The notes beneath the pieces were generated by a model. That model did not search any database. It was not told the origin of the DNA and saw only the letters and a program-made list of their open reading frames with translations. Shown here in pieces: positions 45,120 to 54,315 of a stretch of DNA of 64,000 nt; positions within the stretch are counted from its first letter, which is position 1; each line of letters begins with the position of its first letter. Source of the stretch: Halomonas sp. M4R1S46 (GTDB taxonomy: Bacteria > Pseudomonadota > Gammaproteobacteria > Pseudomonadales > Halomonadaceae); contig NZ_CP107008.1 of assembly GCF_025725685.1 (NCBI RefSeq), forward strand, positions 3,534,001 through 3,598,000, written 5' to 3'. Made by a program: the position numbers and the translations under genes.

Positions 45120-47147
45120 ATGACCACTCGATTCGAACGGGCCAACGCCATCCGTGCGCTGTCCATGGACGCCGTCCAGAAGGCCAACTCCGGCCACCCC
45201 GGGGCCCCCATGGGCATGGCCGATATCGCCGAGGTGCTGTGGAACGACTACCTCGAGCACAACCCGACCAATCCCCACTGGGCCGATCGCGACCGCTTCG
45301 TGCTGTCCAATGGCCATGGCTCCATGCTGCTCTATTCGCTGCTGCACCTGACCGGCTACGACCTGGGCCTCGAGGACCTGCAGCACTTCCGTCAGTTGCA
45401 CTCGCGCACTCCGGGCCATCCCGAGCTTGGTTATACGCCGGGTGTCGAGACCACCACCGGCCCATTGGGCCAGGGCCTGGCCAACGCCGTGGGCATGGCC
45501 ATCGCCGAGCGCACCCTGGCCGCCCGGTACAACCGTCCTGGCCATGAGATCGTCGATCACTACACCTACTGCTTCGTCGGCGACGGCTGCCTGATGGAAG
45601 GCATCTCCCACGAGGTCTGCTCACTGGCCGGTACCCAGCAGCTCGGCAAGCTGATCGCCTTCTACGACGACAACGGCATCTCCATCGACGGCGAGGTCGA
45701 GGGCTGGTTCACCGACGACACCGCGGGGCGCTTCGCGGCCTACGGCTGGCAGGTCATCCCCGGCGTCGACGGCCACGACCCCGCGGCGGTCAAGGCCGCC
45801 ATCGAGCAGGCCCGCGCCGAGGACGACAAGCCCAGCCTGATCGTCTGTCGCACCATCATCGGCTTCGGCGCGCCCAACAAGCAGGGCCAGGAGTCATGCC
45901 ACGGCGCGGCGCTGGGCGAGGACGAGGTGGCCGCGGCCCGCGAGCGTCTGAACTGGCCGCACGCCCCCTTCCATATCCCCGAGGCCATCTATCGGGACTG
46001 GGATGCCCGCGAACACGGCGCCACGCGTGAGGCCGACTGGAACGCCCGCTTCGACCGCTACGCCGAGGCCTACCCCGCCGAGGCCCGCGAACTCGAACGC
46101 CGTCTCAAGGGCGAGCTGCCCGCCGAGCTGACCAGTGCGGCGCTGATCGAGCAGGCCCAAGCCAACGGCGAGACCGTCGCCTCGCGCAAGGCGTCACTCA
46201 ACTGCCTCAATGCCCTCGGACCGCAGCTTCCCGAGCTGCTCGGCGGCAGCGCCGACCTGGCGCCCTCGAACCTGACCTTCTGGGACGGCGCCCAGGCGAT
46301 CAGCGCCGGCTCTTCAGACAACCCCGCTAAGGGCTCTCCGGACGGCAACTACCTGCACTACGGGGTCCGCGAGTTCGGCATGGGCGCGATCATGAACGGC
46401 ATCGCACTGCATGGCGGCTTCATTCCCTATGGCGCCACCTTCCTGATCTTCATGGAGTACATGCGCAATGCCGTGCGCATGGCGGCGCTGATGGGCCAGC
46501 GCGCGGCGTACGTGTTCACCCACGACTCCATCGGCCTGGGCGAGGATGGCCCCACCCACCAGCCGGTGGAACAGCTGACCAGCCTGCGCACCACGCCCAA
46601 CCTGTCTACCTGGCGGCCCTGCGACGCGGTGGAGACCGCCGCCGCCTGGCACGTGGCGCTCCAGCGCTCGGCCGGCCCCACCGCCCTGGTGCTGTCGCGC
46701 CAGGGCCTGGCGCACCAGGCCCGGGACAAGCGGCAGCTGGCCGATATCCAGCGCGGCGGCTACGTCCTCAAGGACTGCCAGGGCACCCCCGAGGCGATCC
46801 TCATCGCCACCGGTGCCGAGGTGGGCCTGGCCATGGACGCCGCCGCCGAACTCGAGGCCCGGGGCCGGGCGGTGCGGGTGGTCTCCATGCCCTCCTGCGA
46901 CACCTTCGACGCCCAGGACGCCGCCTACCGACAGTCGGTGCTGCCGGCCGAGGTCACCGCGCGGGTCGCCGTCGAAGCCGGCCATCGTGACTTCTGGTAC
47001 AAGTACGCGGGCCTGGACGGCGAGGTGATCGGAATAAGCTCCTTCGGCGAGTCCGGCAAGGCAGAAGACTTGTTCCGGCACTTCGGTTTCGGCGTCGACA
47101 ATGTCATCGTCGCGACCGAGCGGCTGCTGACCCGGCAAGCCGCCTGA
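45120..47147 (+). CDS. tkt: Transketolase
   Basis: A 675-residue thiamine-diphosphate enzyme of normal length. SGHPGAPMGMADIAEVLWN at the N-terminus and the ThDP motif GDGCLMEGISHEVCSLAGT (ending near DDNGISIDGEVEGW) are present. The later VFTHDSIGLGEDGPTHQPVE and the C-terminal domain are intact. It combines erythrose 4-phosphate with xylulose 5-phosphate to give fructose 6-phosphate and glyceraldehyde 3-phosphate, so it consumes the end product of erythritol degradation. It is cotranscribed with tal and ends in a 14-base-pair hairpin. Confidence 0.95.
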   Translation: MTTRFERANAIRALSMDAVQKANSGHPGAPMGMADIAEVLWNDYLEHNPTNPHWADRDRFVLSNGHGSMLLYSLLHLTGYDLGLEDLQHFRQLHSRTPGHPELGYTPGVETTTGPLGQGLANAVGMAIAERTLAARYNRPGHEIVDHYTYCFVGDGCLMEGISHEVCSLAGTQQLGKLIAFYDDNGISIDGEVEGWFTDDTAGRFAAYGWQVIPGVDGHDPAAVKAAIEQARAEDDKPSLIVCRTIIGFGAPNKQGQESCHGAALGEDEVAAARERLNWPHAPFHIPEAIYRDWDAREHGATREADWNARFDRYAEAYPAEARELERRLKGELPAELTSAALIEQAQANGETVASRKASLNCLNALGPQLPELLGGSADLAPSNLTFWDGAQAISAGSSDNPAKGSPDGNYLHYGVREFGMGAIMNGIALHGGFIPYGATFLIFMEYMRNAVRMAALMGQRAAYVFTHDSIGLGEDGPTHQPVEQLTSLRTTPNLSTWRPCDAVETAAAWHVALQRSAGPTALVLSRQGLAHQARDKRQLADIQRGGYVLKDCQGTPEAILIATGAEVGLAMDAAAELEARGRAVRVVSMPSCDTFDAQDAAYRQSVLPAEVTARVAVEAGHRDFWYKYAGLDGEVIGISSFGESGKAEDLFRHFGFGVDNVIVATERLLTRQAA

Positions 47148-47237
47148 TAACGACATCGGGAATCCGGCCGGCGGCGGAGCCCCGCTGCCGACGGCGAAGA
47201 GACTGGCGGCGCCTGATGGCGCCGCATACAATGTGCC

Positions 47238-47280
47238 GACCGTGGCCAGGCACCACAGGCGCCTGGCCACGGTCATTGTT
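47238..47280 (+). terminator. Terminator of tkt (or 5' hairpin of the ribH leader)
   Basis: GACCGTGGCCAGGC (47238-47251) pairs perfectly with GCCTGGCCACGGTC (47261-47274) around nine bases, then ATTGTTCT. It abuts the FMN riboswitch with no space for a promoter in between. TACAAT at 47227-47232 could be a -10 box placing the ribH start at the foot of this hairpin, so it may serve both transcripts. Confidence 0.65.
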
Positions 47281-47450
47281 CTCAGGGCGGGGTGAAAGTC
47301 CCCACCGGCGGTGATGGCCTCTTTCGCCTCAGCCCGCGAGCGCCCGGGACGGCCGGCGTGCGGTTCCCCACCGACGCGGTCACGACCGGGGTCAGCAGAT
47401 TCGGTGTGATTCCGAAGCCGACGGTGATAGTCCGGATGGAAGAGAACGGC
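47281..47450 (+). ncRNA. FMN riboswitch (RFN element)
   Basis: The sequence contains the conserved blocks of the RFN aptamer in order: AGGGCGGGGTGAAAGTCCCC, ACCGGCGGTGAT, CAGCCCGCGAGCG, GGTCAGCAGATTCGGTG, TTCCGAAGCCGACGGTGATA and GTCCGGATGGAAGAGAACG. It binds FMN and lowers expression of the downstream gene. The 76 bases between aptamer and ribH have no T-run terminator, so control is probably at the ribosome-binding site. Confidence 0.95.
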
Positions 47451-47526
47451 TCGAGCGACGGGTGCCGATGGCGCCTGGCGGTCGATCCCGCATGCCCTGA
47501 TTCTGGTGATATCAACGAGGAAAACC

Positions 47527-48006
47527 ATGAATCAGCCCACCTCCCGTTACGCCCCCCGCATCGCCTTCATCCAGGCCAGCTGGCACAGCGATATCGTCGG
47601 CCAGGCCCGCGAGGCGTTCACCACCACCCTCGCCGAGAAGCACGGCATCGACGCCGATCGGATCGAGGCCTTCAGCGTCGCCGGCGCCTACGAGATCCCC
47701 CTGCAGGCCAAGCTGCTGGCCAACAGCGGCCGCTATGACGCCATCGTCGCCGCCGGCTTCGTGGTCGATGGCGGCATCTATCGCCACGACTTCGTCGCCC
47801 AGGCGGTGATCGACGGCCTGATGCGGGTCCAGCTCGACACCGAGGTGCCGGTGCTGTCGGTGGTGCTCACCCCACACCATTTCCACGAGCACGCCACCCA
47901 CACGGCGTTCTTCCACGAGCACTTCGTGACCAAGGGACGCGAGGCGGCCGAGGCCTGCGCCATGACGCTGGAAAACCTCCGCCAGGCCCGTGGCCTGGCC
48001 GACTGA
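47527..48006 (+). CDS. ribH2: Type II lumazine synthase (RibH2-like)
   Basis: A 159-residue 6,7-dimethyl-8-ribityllumazine synthase of the decameric type II group best known from Brucella and other Rhizobiales. IAFIQASWHSDIVGQAREAF, FSVAGAYEIPLQAKLL, GFVVDGGIYRHDFVAQAVID and PVLSVVLTPHHFHEH align along the whole protein. It condenses 3,4-dihydroxy-2-butanone 4-phosphate with the ribitylamino-uracil in riboflavin synthesis. It is a single gene under an FMN riboswitch, closed by a strong terminator. The island also encodes an FAD enzyme (EryB). Confidence 0.92.
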   Translation: MNQPTSRYAPRIAFIQASWHSDIVGQAREAFTTTLAEKHGIDADRIEAFSVAGAYEIPLQAKLLANSGRYDAIVAAGFVVDGGIYRHDFVAQAVIDGLMRVQLDTEVPVLSVVLTPHHFHEHATHTAFFHEHFVTKGREAAEACAMTLENLRQARGLAD

Positions 48007-48033
48007 CGCACGGCCGCGCCATCTGAACTCCCA

Positions 48034-48072
48034 CGACACTGCCCGGCCCGCGCCGGGCAGTGTCGTTTCATT
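48034..48072 (+). terminator. Rho-independent terminator of ribH2
   Basis: CGACACTGCCCGGC pairs with GCCGGGCAGTGTCG around a CCGC loop (14 base pairs), followed by TTTCATT. Confidence 0.85.
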
Positions 48073-48128
48073 GGCATCGTCGGGACGAGATTCGAGATCA
48101 CGGGGAGGAGCCCCCTGAACACGCAAGC

Positions 48129-48191
48129 GCCGCCGGGCGGACCCGGCGGCACGGAGGGAAGGAACCGTGGAGGCGGGGATGGCCGCCTCCA
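48129..48191 (-). terminator. Two hairpins at the 3' end of the ery operon
   Basis: A nine-base stem (TGGAGGCGG with CCGCCTCCA, 48168-48191) directly follows the stop of the sugar-binding protein. A second nine-base stem (GCCGCCGGG with CCCGGCGGC, 48129-48150) lies beyond it. T-runs are weak on the minus strand, so they may stabilise the mRNA end as well as stop transcription. Confidence 0.5.
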
Positions 48192-48199
48192 GGGGCAGG

Positions 48200-49159
48200 C
48201 TACTGCTGCGCGAGTACGAAAGGCGCGGTGTAGCGATCCACGTTGTCCGAGGTGACCAGCATGCAGTCGAAGAGCTTCTTCTCGCTGCCGAGACCGGTCT
48301 CACCGGTGCGGATGAACCTGTCCGCCAGGCGAACCGCCTGCTCGGAGAAGATGGCCACCGGCTGCAGGACCGTGTAGGCCATCTCGCCGGCCTTGACCGC
48401 ATCGATGGCATCGGGCGAGCCATCGAAGCCACCGACCACCACGTCGTCGAGCTTGCCGGCCTCCTTGAGCGCCGCGATCGCCCCGAGGGCCATCTCGTCG
48501 TTGCCGCTGATCACCCCCTGGATGTCGGGATTGGCCTGCAGCATGCTCTGCATCTTGTTGTAGCCCTGGGTGCGATCCCAGTTGGCGACATCCGAACCGA
48601 CCTTCTCGAGGGAGGGGTACTGGCTGAGCACGGTCTGATAGCCATTCGAACGGGTCGCAGCGTTGTTGTCGGAGGGCGCGCCCTTGAGTTCGACGTAGGA
48701 CGCCCCGTCACCGACGTACTGCACCCACTGCTGGGCCCCCAGGGCCGCCCCCTGGGCGTTGTTGGATACCAGTTGTGCCTCGGCCAGGCCCTGCTGGTTG
48801 ATCTCGGCGTTGACGATGAACACCGGGATGCCGGCGTCGACGGCCTTGCGTACGGCGCCGATGGAGCCGTCGGCGTTGGCCGGGTCGAGGATTATCGCCT
48901 CGGCCTGGTTGGTGATCGCGGTATCGATCTGTCGACTCTCGGCGTTGGTGTCGCCCTTGTGGGAGCTCACGTTGGCCTCATAGCCCAACTCCTCGGCGGT
49001 CTCGCGGGCGATCTTGCCCTCGGTGAACCAGTAGGGGTTGGAGTTGTCGTTGACGATGATCGAGATGAGCCCCTTGTCCTGGGCCACGGCGGCGCCGGCG
49101 AAGAGCGGCGCGCTCACGGCGAGGGCGGTGATCAGCAGACGCTTTGCGTTCTTGAACAT
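48200..49159 (-). CDS. eryG: Polyol ABC transporter substrate-binding protein (EryG-like)
   Basis: A 319-residue periplasmic protein of the ribose/galactose-binding type I fold. The signal peptide MFKNAKRLLITALAVSAPLF ends at AVA. The mature part has SIIVNDNSNPYWFTEGKIAR, EAIILDPANADGS and GVISGNDEMALGAIAAL. It delivers the sugar or polyol to the adjacent permease. Its position as last gene of the eryD-eryA-eryB transcript makes erythritol the most likely ligand. The leader is rich in ACAAC before an AAGGAAGG site. Confidence 0.88.
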   Translation of the reverse strand: MFKNAKRLLITALAVSAPLFAGAAVAQDKGLISIIVNDNSNPYWFTEGKIARETAEELGYEANVSSHKGDTNAESRQIDTAITNQAEAIILDPANADGSIGAVRKAVDAGIPVFIVNAEINQQGLAEAQLVSNNAQGAALGAQQWVQYVGDGASYVELKGAPSDNNAATRSNGYQTVLSQYPSLEKVGSDVANWDRTQGYNKMQSMLQANPDIQGVISGNDEMALGAIAALKEAGKLDDVVVGGFDGSPDAIDAVKAGEMAYTVLQPVAIFSEQAVRLADRFIRTGETGLGSEKKLFDCMLVTSDNVDRYTAPFVLAQQ

Positions 49160-49231
49160 GCTGGACCTTCCTTACTGTTGTGGTTGTAATGCCGACGCAT
49201 CGGCTGGGCGTTTCACAGCGATATCCGTACG

Positions 49232-50377
49232 TCAGACGACGGCTCGCTGTTGCGAGGAACTCGGTTGCTGTTGCGTGGGAGACGCCTGTCGTTGTGAGGG
49301 AGACGCCTGACCGTCGGACGCCGCCGGGCGCGGCGTCTTGCGGCCCTTGTATTGAATGCTGTTGAGCAGCACGGCGAGCACGATGACGGCCCCGGTGAAC
49401 ACGGTTTGCCAGTAGGACGAGACGCCGATGATCACCAGCCCGTCGGACAAAAAGCCGATCACGAAGGCCCCGAGCAGGGTGCCGCGCACGTTGCCGCGGC
49501 CACCGGTCAGCGCCGCCCCGCCGATGACCACGCCGGCGATGGCGGTCAGCTCGTAGGTGGTGCCCGCGGTCGGCCCCGCCGAGGTCAGCTGCGACGACAG
49601 CACCAGGCCGGCGATGGCGGCGCAGATCCCCGACAGCACATAGACCGACACCTGGACGCGCTTGACCGGCACCCCGGACAGCTCCGCCGCCCGGGCGTTG
49701 CCGCCGGTGGAATACACCCAGCGACCGAAGGGGGTGCGCGACAGCGCCAGCATGGCGGCGATGGCCACGGCCGCCAGGATCAGCACGCCGACCGGTACGC
49801 CGAACAGCCGATTGAAGCCCAGCCAGTCGAAGCCGGTATTGCCGAGTTCCGGGCTGCCGCCGAGGTTGTTGTAGGTGAGGCCATCGGTCATCAACAAGGC
49901 GACGCCGCGGGCGACGTAGAGCATGCCCAGGGTGGCGACGAAGGCCGGCACCTTGAAGTAGGCGATGAGCACGCCGTTGATGGCGCCGACCAGGGCACCC
50001 AGCGCGCAGGTCAGGACGACGACCGCCCACACCGGGGGATAGACCACGACGCCGAAGGCCTCGAACGACACCCCCTGCATCAGGAAGCCGGCGAAGACGC
50101 CCGCGAACCCCAGCGTGGAGCCCACCGACAGATCGATGCCGCCGGTGAGGATCACCAGCAGCATGCCGGTGGACAGCAGGCCGAATATCGCCACATGCGA
50201 CGACATGGTCAGGAAGTTGTTCGCCGAGAAGTAGACCGGCGACAGGATCGAGAAGATGAGGATGATCGCGATCAGGGCGAAGAACGCCCTGCCCTCGAGC
50301 AGCAGGCGCCCCAGGTCGAAGCCGCCACTGCCGGCATTCGGCTGGGTGTCGCGTTGAGCTTGGCTGGCATGGGTCAT
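49232..50377 (-). CDS. eryF: Polyol ABC transporter permease (EryF-like)
   Basis: A 381-residue inner-membrane permease of the RbsC type with about ten segments. LVILTGGIDLSVGSTLGFAG and GVVIGGAALTGGRGNVRGTL are the family signatures. The C-terminal tail of about 35 residues is rich in Gln, Ser and Pro (PSQRQASPTQQQPSSSQQR), longer than usual for the family. It forms the channel with the ATPase encoded 26 bases upstream. The start MTHASQAQ is preceded by CGGAGTACACAACA. Confidence 0.88.
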   Translation of the reverse strand: MTHASQAQRDTQPNAGSGGFDLGRLLLEGRAFFALIAIILIFSILSPVYFSANNFLTMSSHVAIFGLLSTGMLLVILTGGIDLSVGSTLGFAGVFAGFLMQGVSFEAFGVVVYPPVWAVVVLTCALGALVGAINGVLIAYFKVPAFVATLGMLYVARGVALLMTDGLTYNNLGGSPELGNTGFDWLGFNRLFGVPVGVLILAAVAIAAMLALSRTPFGRWVYSTGGNARAAELSGVPVKRVQVSVYVLSGICAAIAGLVLSSQLTSAGPTAGTTYELTAIAGVVIGGAALTGGRGNVRGTLLGAFVIGFLSDGLVIIGVSSYWQTVFTGAVIVLAVLLNSIQYKGRKTPRPAASDGQASPSQRQASPTQQQPSSSQQRAVV

Positions 50378-50403
50378 TGTTGTGTACTCCGCTGGTTGTT
50401 GGC

Positions 50404-51963
50404 TCAGGCGGCCACGGCCTCGCCCGAGGCGGCCATGATCTCGGCCTTGCTGACGTCGGCACCGAACTCCGCGGCGATCCGGCCGCGGCTCATCACCACC
50501 ACCCGGTGCGCGATGCTCAGGCATTCGCCGACCTCGGAGGTGGTGAAGACCACGGCCAGGCCCTGCCGGGCGCCCTCGCTGAGCAGCCGGAAGACCTCGG
50601 CCTTGGCGCCGATGTCGATGCCGCGGCTGGGCTCGTCGAGCAGCACGACGTCGGGATGGGTGGCCAGCATCTTGCCGATGACGACTTTCTGCTGGTTGCC
50701 CCCCGACAGCGAGCCGATCTCGGCCCTGCCGCCGTCGGTCTTGATATGCACGTTGCGGATGGACTCCTCGACGACCGCCTGCTCCCCCCGATGCGAGGTG
50801 AACAGCCGGCGGGTGAAGGCGCCGATACTGGCCAGCGACAGGTTCTCGCCCACCGACATCGTCTGCACGAGCCCGTCGCGCTGGCGGTCCTCGGGCACCA
50901 GCACCAGGCCCTGCTCGATGCGCTCGGCGATGCTCAGGCGCGAGACGTCACGGCCCTCGAGGACGACGCTGCCTCCCGTCAGGGGAAGACGGCCGGCGAC
51001 GCTCTCGAGCAGTTCGGTACGCCCGGCGCCCATCAGGCCGTAGATGCAGACGATCTCGCCGGCCCGCACGTCCAGCGACAGCCGGTCGACGGCCGACCGA
51101 TCGGGCAGCTTGGCGTCCGGGACGGATACCTCTCGCAGCGACAGGGCGACCTCGCCCATGGCGTAACCGCTGGGTGGCGAGCCGAGGTCGAAACCCTCGC
51201 CGACCATGTTCTTCACGATCCACTCCAGGTCGATGTCCCGGCTCGGGGCATAGGCCGTCATGGTGCCGTCACGCAGCACGACGGCATGGTCGGTAATCGT
51301 GAGGGCTTCCTCGAGATGGTGGGAGATGTAGACGATCGAGACGCCACGGCTCTTGAGGTCGCGAATCACCCGGAACAGCACCTCGACCTCCGAGGCGGAG
51401 AGCGCCGAGGTCGGCTCGTCCATGATCAGGATGCGCGAGTTCGCCGATAGCGCCCGGGCGATCTCGACGATCTGCTGCTGCCCCAGGCGTAGGTCTTCCA
51501 CCGGCGTGCGCGGGTCGATGGGCTCGTCCAGCTCCTCCATCAGCCGACGCGTCTGGCGCTCCTCCTCGGCGTAGTCGATGCCGGTCGACCCGCCCAGCTC
51601 GCGCCCCATGAAGATGTTGTCGCGCACGCTGAGGTTGGGCGCGAGGCTCAGCTCCTGGTGGATGATCGAGATCCCCAGGCGCTGCGCCTCGGTGGTCGAG
51701 GCGACGCTCACCGGACGACCGTCCAGGAGGATCTCGCCGGAGGTCGGCTGCAACACCCCCGAGAGGATCTTCATCAGCGTCGACTTGCCGGCCCCGTTCT
51801 CGCCGAACAGGGTCGTGACCTGGCCGCGGTGGATATCGAAGTTCACCGATTTCAGGGCATGGACGTTGCCGAAGGACTTGGCGATATGGCGTGCCGAGAG
51901 GATGACCTCGTCGGTGCCGTCTTGTTCTTGAAGTATCGGGTTCATGGCATGCTCATCCGTCAT
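50404..51963 (-). CDS. eryE: Polyol ABC transporter ATPase (EryE-like, two nucleotide domains)
   Basis: A 519-residue RbsA-type ATPase with two ATP-binding halves. The first has Walker A GENGAGKST and signature LRLGQQQIVEIARAL. The second has a degenerate Walker A (GLMGAGRTE), signature LSGGNQQKVVIGKML, and VVLLDEPSRGIDIGAKAEVF. It powers import through the adjacent permease. The start MTDEHAMNPIL is used here, but a Met six codons on is also possible because no strong ribosome-binding site separates them. It begins 15 bases after the DUF2291 gene. Confidence 0.9.
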   Translation of the reverse strand: MTDEHAMNPILQEQDGTDEVILSARHIAKSFGNVHALKSVNFDIHRGQVTTLFGENGAGKSTLMKILSGVLQPTSGEILLDGRPVSVASTTEAQRLGISIIHQELSLAPNLSVRDNIFMGRELGGSTGIDYAEEERQTRRLMEELDEPIDPRTPVEDLRLGQQQIVEIARALSANSRILIMDEPTSALSASEVEVLFRVIRDLKSRGVSIVYISHHLEEALTITDHAVVLRDGTMTAYAPSRDIDLEWIVKNMVGEGFDLGSPPSGYAMGEVALSLREVSVPDAKLPDRSAVDRLSLDVRAGEIVCIYGLMGAGRTELLESVAGRLPLTGGSVVLEGRDVSRLSIAERIEQGLVLVPEDRQRDGLVQTMSVGENLSLASIGAFTRRLFTSHRGEQAVVEESIRNVHIKTDGGRAEIGSLSGGNQQKVVIGKMLATHPDVVLLDEPSRGIDIGAKAEVFRLLSEGARQGLAVVFTTSEVGECLSIAHRVVVMSRGRIAAEFGADVSKAEIMAASGEAVAA

Positions 51964-51978
51964 TCAGGGAAATCGGGC

Positions 51979-52632
51979 TCACTGGACGCTCAGGCTGACC
52001 GGCGTCACCAGCCAGTTGCGCGGGTTGATCAGCTTGAAGACACCGGTGACCGCGATGGTCCGGCCGGTCAGCGCTCCGGTATCGAGACTCGCCAGCACCT
52101 GCGCCTTCATCGCGTCGTTGATCGCCGCGCCGGCGTTCTGGTACTCGATCTGGTTGGTGAACTGGCCAAACTTGATGGTGCCGGTGGCATCCCGCAGGTC
52201 GGTGCCGTTGATCGCCGGCCCGGTCTGGACCCGGATCGTCAGGTCGTCGGGAACGCCGGCGACATCGACCGTGTAGATGCCGGCCTTGCCCTCTCCGACC
52301 ACGCCGGAGAAGCGCACGGGGACCACCGGGCCGATACCGGCCGCCACTCCAAACCGCTCGCCGGCCGCCTTGTCCTCGGCGATGGCGGCGGCCAGTTCAG
52401 AGGCCTCGACGGCACGCTCCTCGACGCTGGCTTGCACTTCGGGAAAGTGCTCCGCCCCGAAACGTTCGGCCGAGAAGCCATCATCGACGACCTCCGCCTG
52501 GGAGCCGATGGTCACGACCGTGGTGTCCAGGGCCATGGCGCCCAGCAGGACGACCGCGACGCCGATGGCCGCGGCGAGACCTCGCCCCTTCCCGGGACGC
52601 GGCAGCGATATGGCATTGGTTGACGCACTCAT
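51979..52632 (-). CDS. DUF2291 periplasmic protein
   Basis: A 217-residue exported or membrane-anchored protein with one N-terminal hydrophobic segment (LAAAIGVAVVLLGAMALDT). A DUF2291 domain follows, including GQFTNQIEYQNAGAAINDAM and a C-terminal GVFKLINPRNWLVTPVSL. The family is repeatedly found in ABC polyol/erythritol transporter operons of Rhizobiales, with no established function; an accessory role in uptake is inferred. It sits between eryB and the ATPase gene. Its leader reads CAACAACAAGAGGT. Confidence 0.82.
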   Translation of the reverse strand: MSASTNAISLPRPGKGRGLAAAIGVAVVLLGAMALDTTVVTIGSQAEVVDDGFSAERFGAEHFPEVQASVEERAVEASELAAAIAEDKAAGERFGVAAGIGPVVPVRFSGVVGEGKAGIYTVDVAGVPDDLTIRVQTGPAINGTDLRDATGTIKFGQFTNQIEYQNAGAAINDAMKAQVLASLDTGALTGRTIAVTGVFKLINPRNWLVTPVSLSVQ

Positions 52633-52688
52633 GGTGAAAGACCTCTTGTTGTTGGAATCTCGGTACTGGCGTGAGCGTCAAGTCGGGC

Positions 52689-54278
52689 TCAGGAGGCGGC
52701 GACGCTGTCGACCCCGGCTGCGGCCCTCGCACCCTCGGGCGCACCGATCTGCCGGCTCACCCAGGCCGCGACCCGCTCGGTCTCCGACTCGCTCATGACC
52801 AGATAGAGCTTGGTGCGTCGCTCGAGAATGTCCTCGGCGCTGCGCGCCCATTCGTGATCGACCAGATAGCGCGCCTCGGCGGCGTAGAGGTCGGCCCCCA
52901 GGCGCTCGCCCAGGTCCGCGTAGCCCCTGGCCTCGCCGAGGATCCGCCGGGCGATGGTGCCGTAGAGGCGGGCGTAGCGAGTGGCGGTGGTTTCCTCGAG
53001 CCAGGGGTAATCGCGCTGTAGGCCCTCGAGGAAGGCCTCGAAGTCGGCACCCGGCATGTCGCCGCCGGGCAGCGGCGCGGTCTCGTTCCAGGTCCTGCCC
53101 ATCGCCGGAAGGTAGGGCGCGAGCTTGTCCAGGCCATGCTCGGCGAGCTTGCGGTAAGTGGTGATCTTGCCGCCGAACACCGACAGCAGCGGCGCCTTGC
53201 CACCGGCGTCGGAGACGTCGAAGACGTAGTCGCGGGTCACCGCCGAGGGATTGTCCTGGGAATCATCGAAAAGGGGCCGGATCCCGGAGAAGCTGGTCAG
53301 GATGTCGTCCCGGGTATAGGGCGTCTCGAAGTAGCGATTGACCACACCCAGCAGGTAGTCGATCTCCTGCTCGTCGATGGACACCCGGTCCGGATCGCCC
53401 TCGTAGACGACGTCGGTGGTGCCCACCAGCAGCTTGTCGCCCTCGTAGGGATTGACGAAGATCACCCGCTTGTCGTCGTTCTGCAGCAGGTAGGAGTTGG
53501 CGGTGGCGTAGCGCTTGGGCAGCACGATGTGACTGCCCTTGACCAGCTTGACCCGGTCCTTGCCGCCCTGGTCGAAGGCGCCCTTGAGCACCTTGTCCAC
53601 CCAGGGGCCGGCGGCATTGATCACCGCCCTGGCGGAGAGGGGGGTGACCTCGCCGCTGTGGGTATCGGTGAGTTCGACCTCCCAGTGGTCGGCCAGTCGG
53701 GTCGCCCTGGTGCAGGCGGTGCGGGTGTAGACCCTGGCCCCGAGGCGCGCGGCGTCGAGCGCGTTGAGGACCACCAGGCGGGCATCGTCCACCCAGCAGT
53801 CGGCATATTCGAAGCCCTTGGGATAGTCGTCCTTGATCGCCTCACCCTCCGGGCAGCGACGCAGGTCGAGGCCGCGGCTGCCGGGCAGCAGGTCGTCCTT
53901 GCCGCCCAGGTGGTCGTAGAGGAAGAGGCCAGCGCGGACCAGCCAGGCCGGACGCTGCTCGGGGCTGTGGGGCAGCACGAAGCGCATCGGCCAGATGATG
54001 TGCGGCGCCTTCTTGAGCATGACGCTGCGCTCCTTGAGGGCCTCGCGCACCAGGCGGAATTCGTAGTATTCCAGGTAGCGCAGGCCGCCGTGGATCAGCT
54101 TGCCGCTGCGCGACGACGTGCCCTGGGCCAGGTCGTCCTTCTCGCACAGGGCGACGGACAGGCCGCGGCCGGCGGCGTCCCGGGCGAAGCCCGCGCCGTT
54201 GATGCCGGCTCCGATGATCAGCAGGTCGTAGAGCGGCCGGCGGTCGCGGGTCCGAGGCTGGGCGGATGAATCGAGCAT
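52689..54278 (-). CDS. eryB: FAD-dependent erythritol-phosphate dehydrogenase EryB
   Basis: A 529-residue flavoprotein of the GlpD type. The N-terminal FAD loop LLIIGAGINGAGFARDAAGR is followed by GTSSRSGKLIHGGLRYLEYY, a GlpD/EryB hallmark. GSHIVLPKRYATANSYLLQN and FGGKITTYRKLAEHGLDKLA complete the core. In Brucella EryB oxidises erythritol 4-phosphate to 3-tetrulose 4-phosphate with electrons passed to the quinone pool. The glycerol-phosphate dehydrogenase alternative is made less likely by the adjacent EryA. An AGGAGATAACAACC leader sets the start; eryA ends 37 bases upstream. Confidence 0.9.
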   Translation of the reverse strand: MLDSSAQPRTRDRRPLYDLLIIGAGINGAGFARDAAGRGLSVALCEKDDLAQGTSSRSGKLIHGGLRYLEYYEFRLVREALKERSVMLKKAPHIIWPMRFVLPHSPEQRPAWLVRAGLFLYDHLGGKDDLLPGSRGLDLRRCPEGEAIKDDYPKGFEYADCWVDDARLVVLNALDAARLGARVYTRTACTRATRLADHWEVELTDTHSGEVTPLSARAVINAAGPWVDKVLKGAFDQGGKDRVKLVKGSHIVLPKRYATANSYLLQNDDKRVIFVNPYEGDKLLVGTTDVVYEGDPDRVSIDEQEIDYLLGVVNRYFETPYTRDDILTSFSGIRPLFDDSQDNPSAVTRDYVFDVSDAGGKAPLLSVFGGKITTYRKLAEHGLDKLAPYLPAMGRTWNETAPLPGGDMPGADFEAFLEGLQRDYPWLEETTATRYARLYGTIARRILGEARGYADLGERLGADLYAAEARYLVDHEWARSAEDILERRTKLYLVMSESETERVAAWVSRQIGAPEGARAAAGVDSVAAS

Positions 54279-54315
54279 GGTTGTTATCTCCTGTCGGGGA
54301 ATGACGTGGACCGCT

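Noticed and set aside
52689..54278. Calling eryB a glycerol-3-phosphate dehydrogenase (glpD)
   Set aside because: The fold is GlpD-like, but it is in an operon with a clear EryA and EryD and has no glycerol kinase or facilitator beside it.
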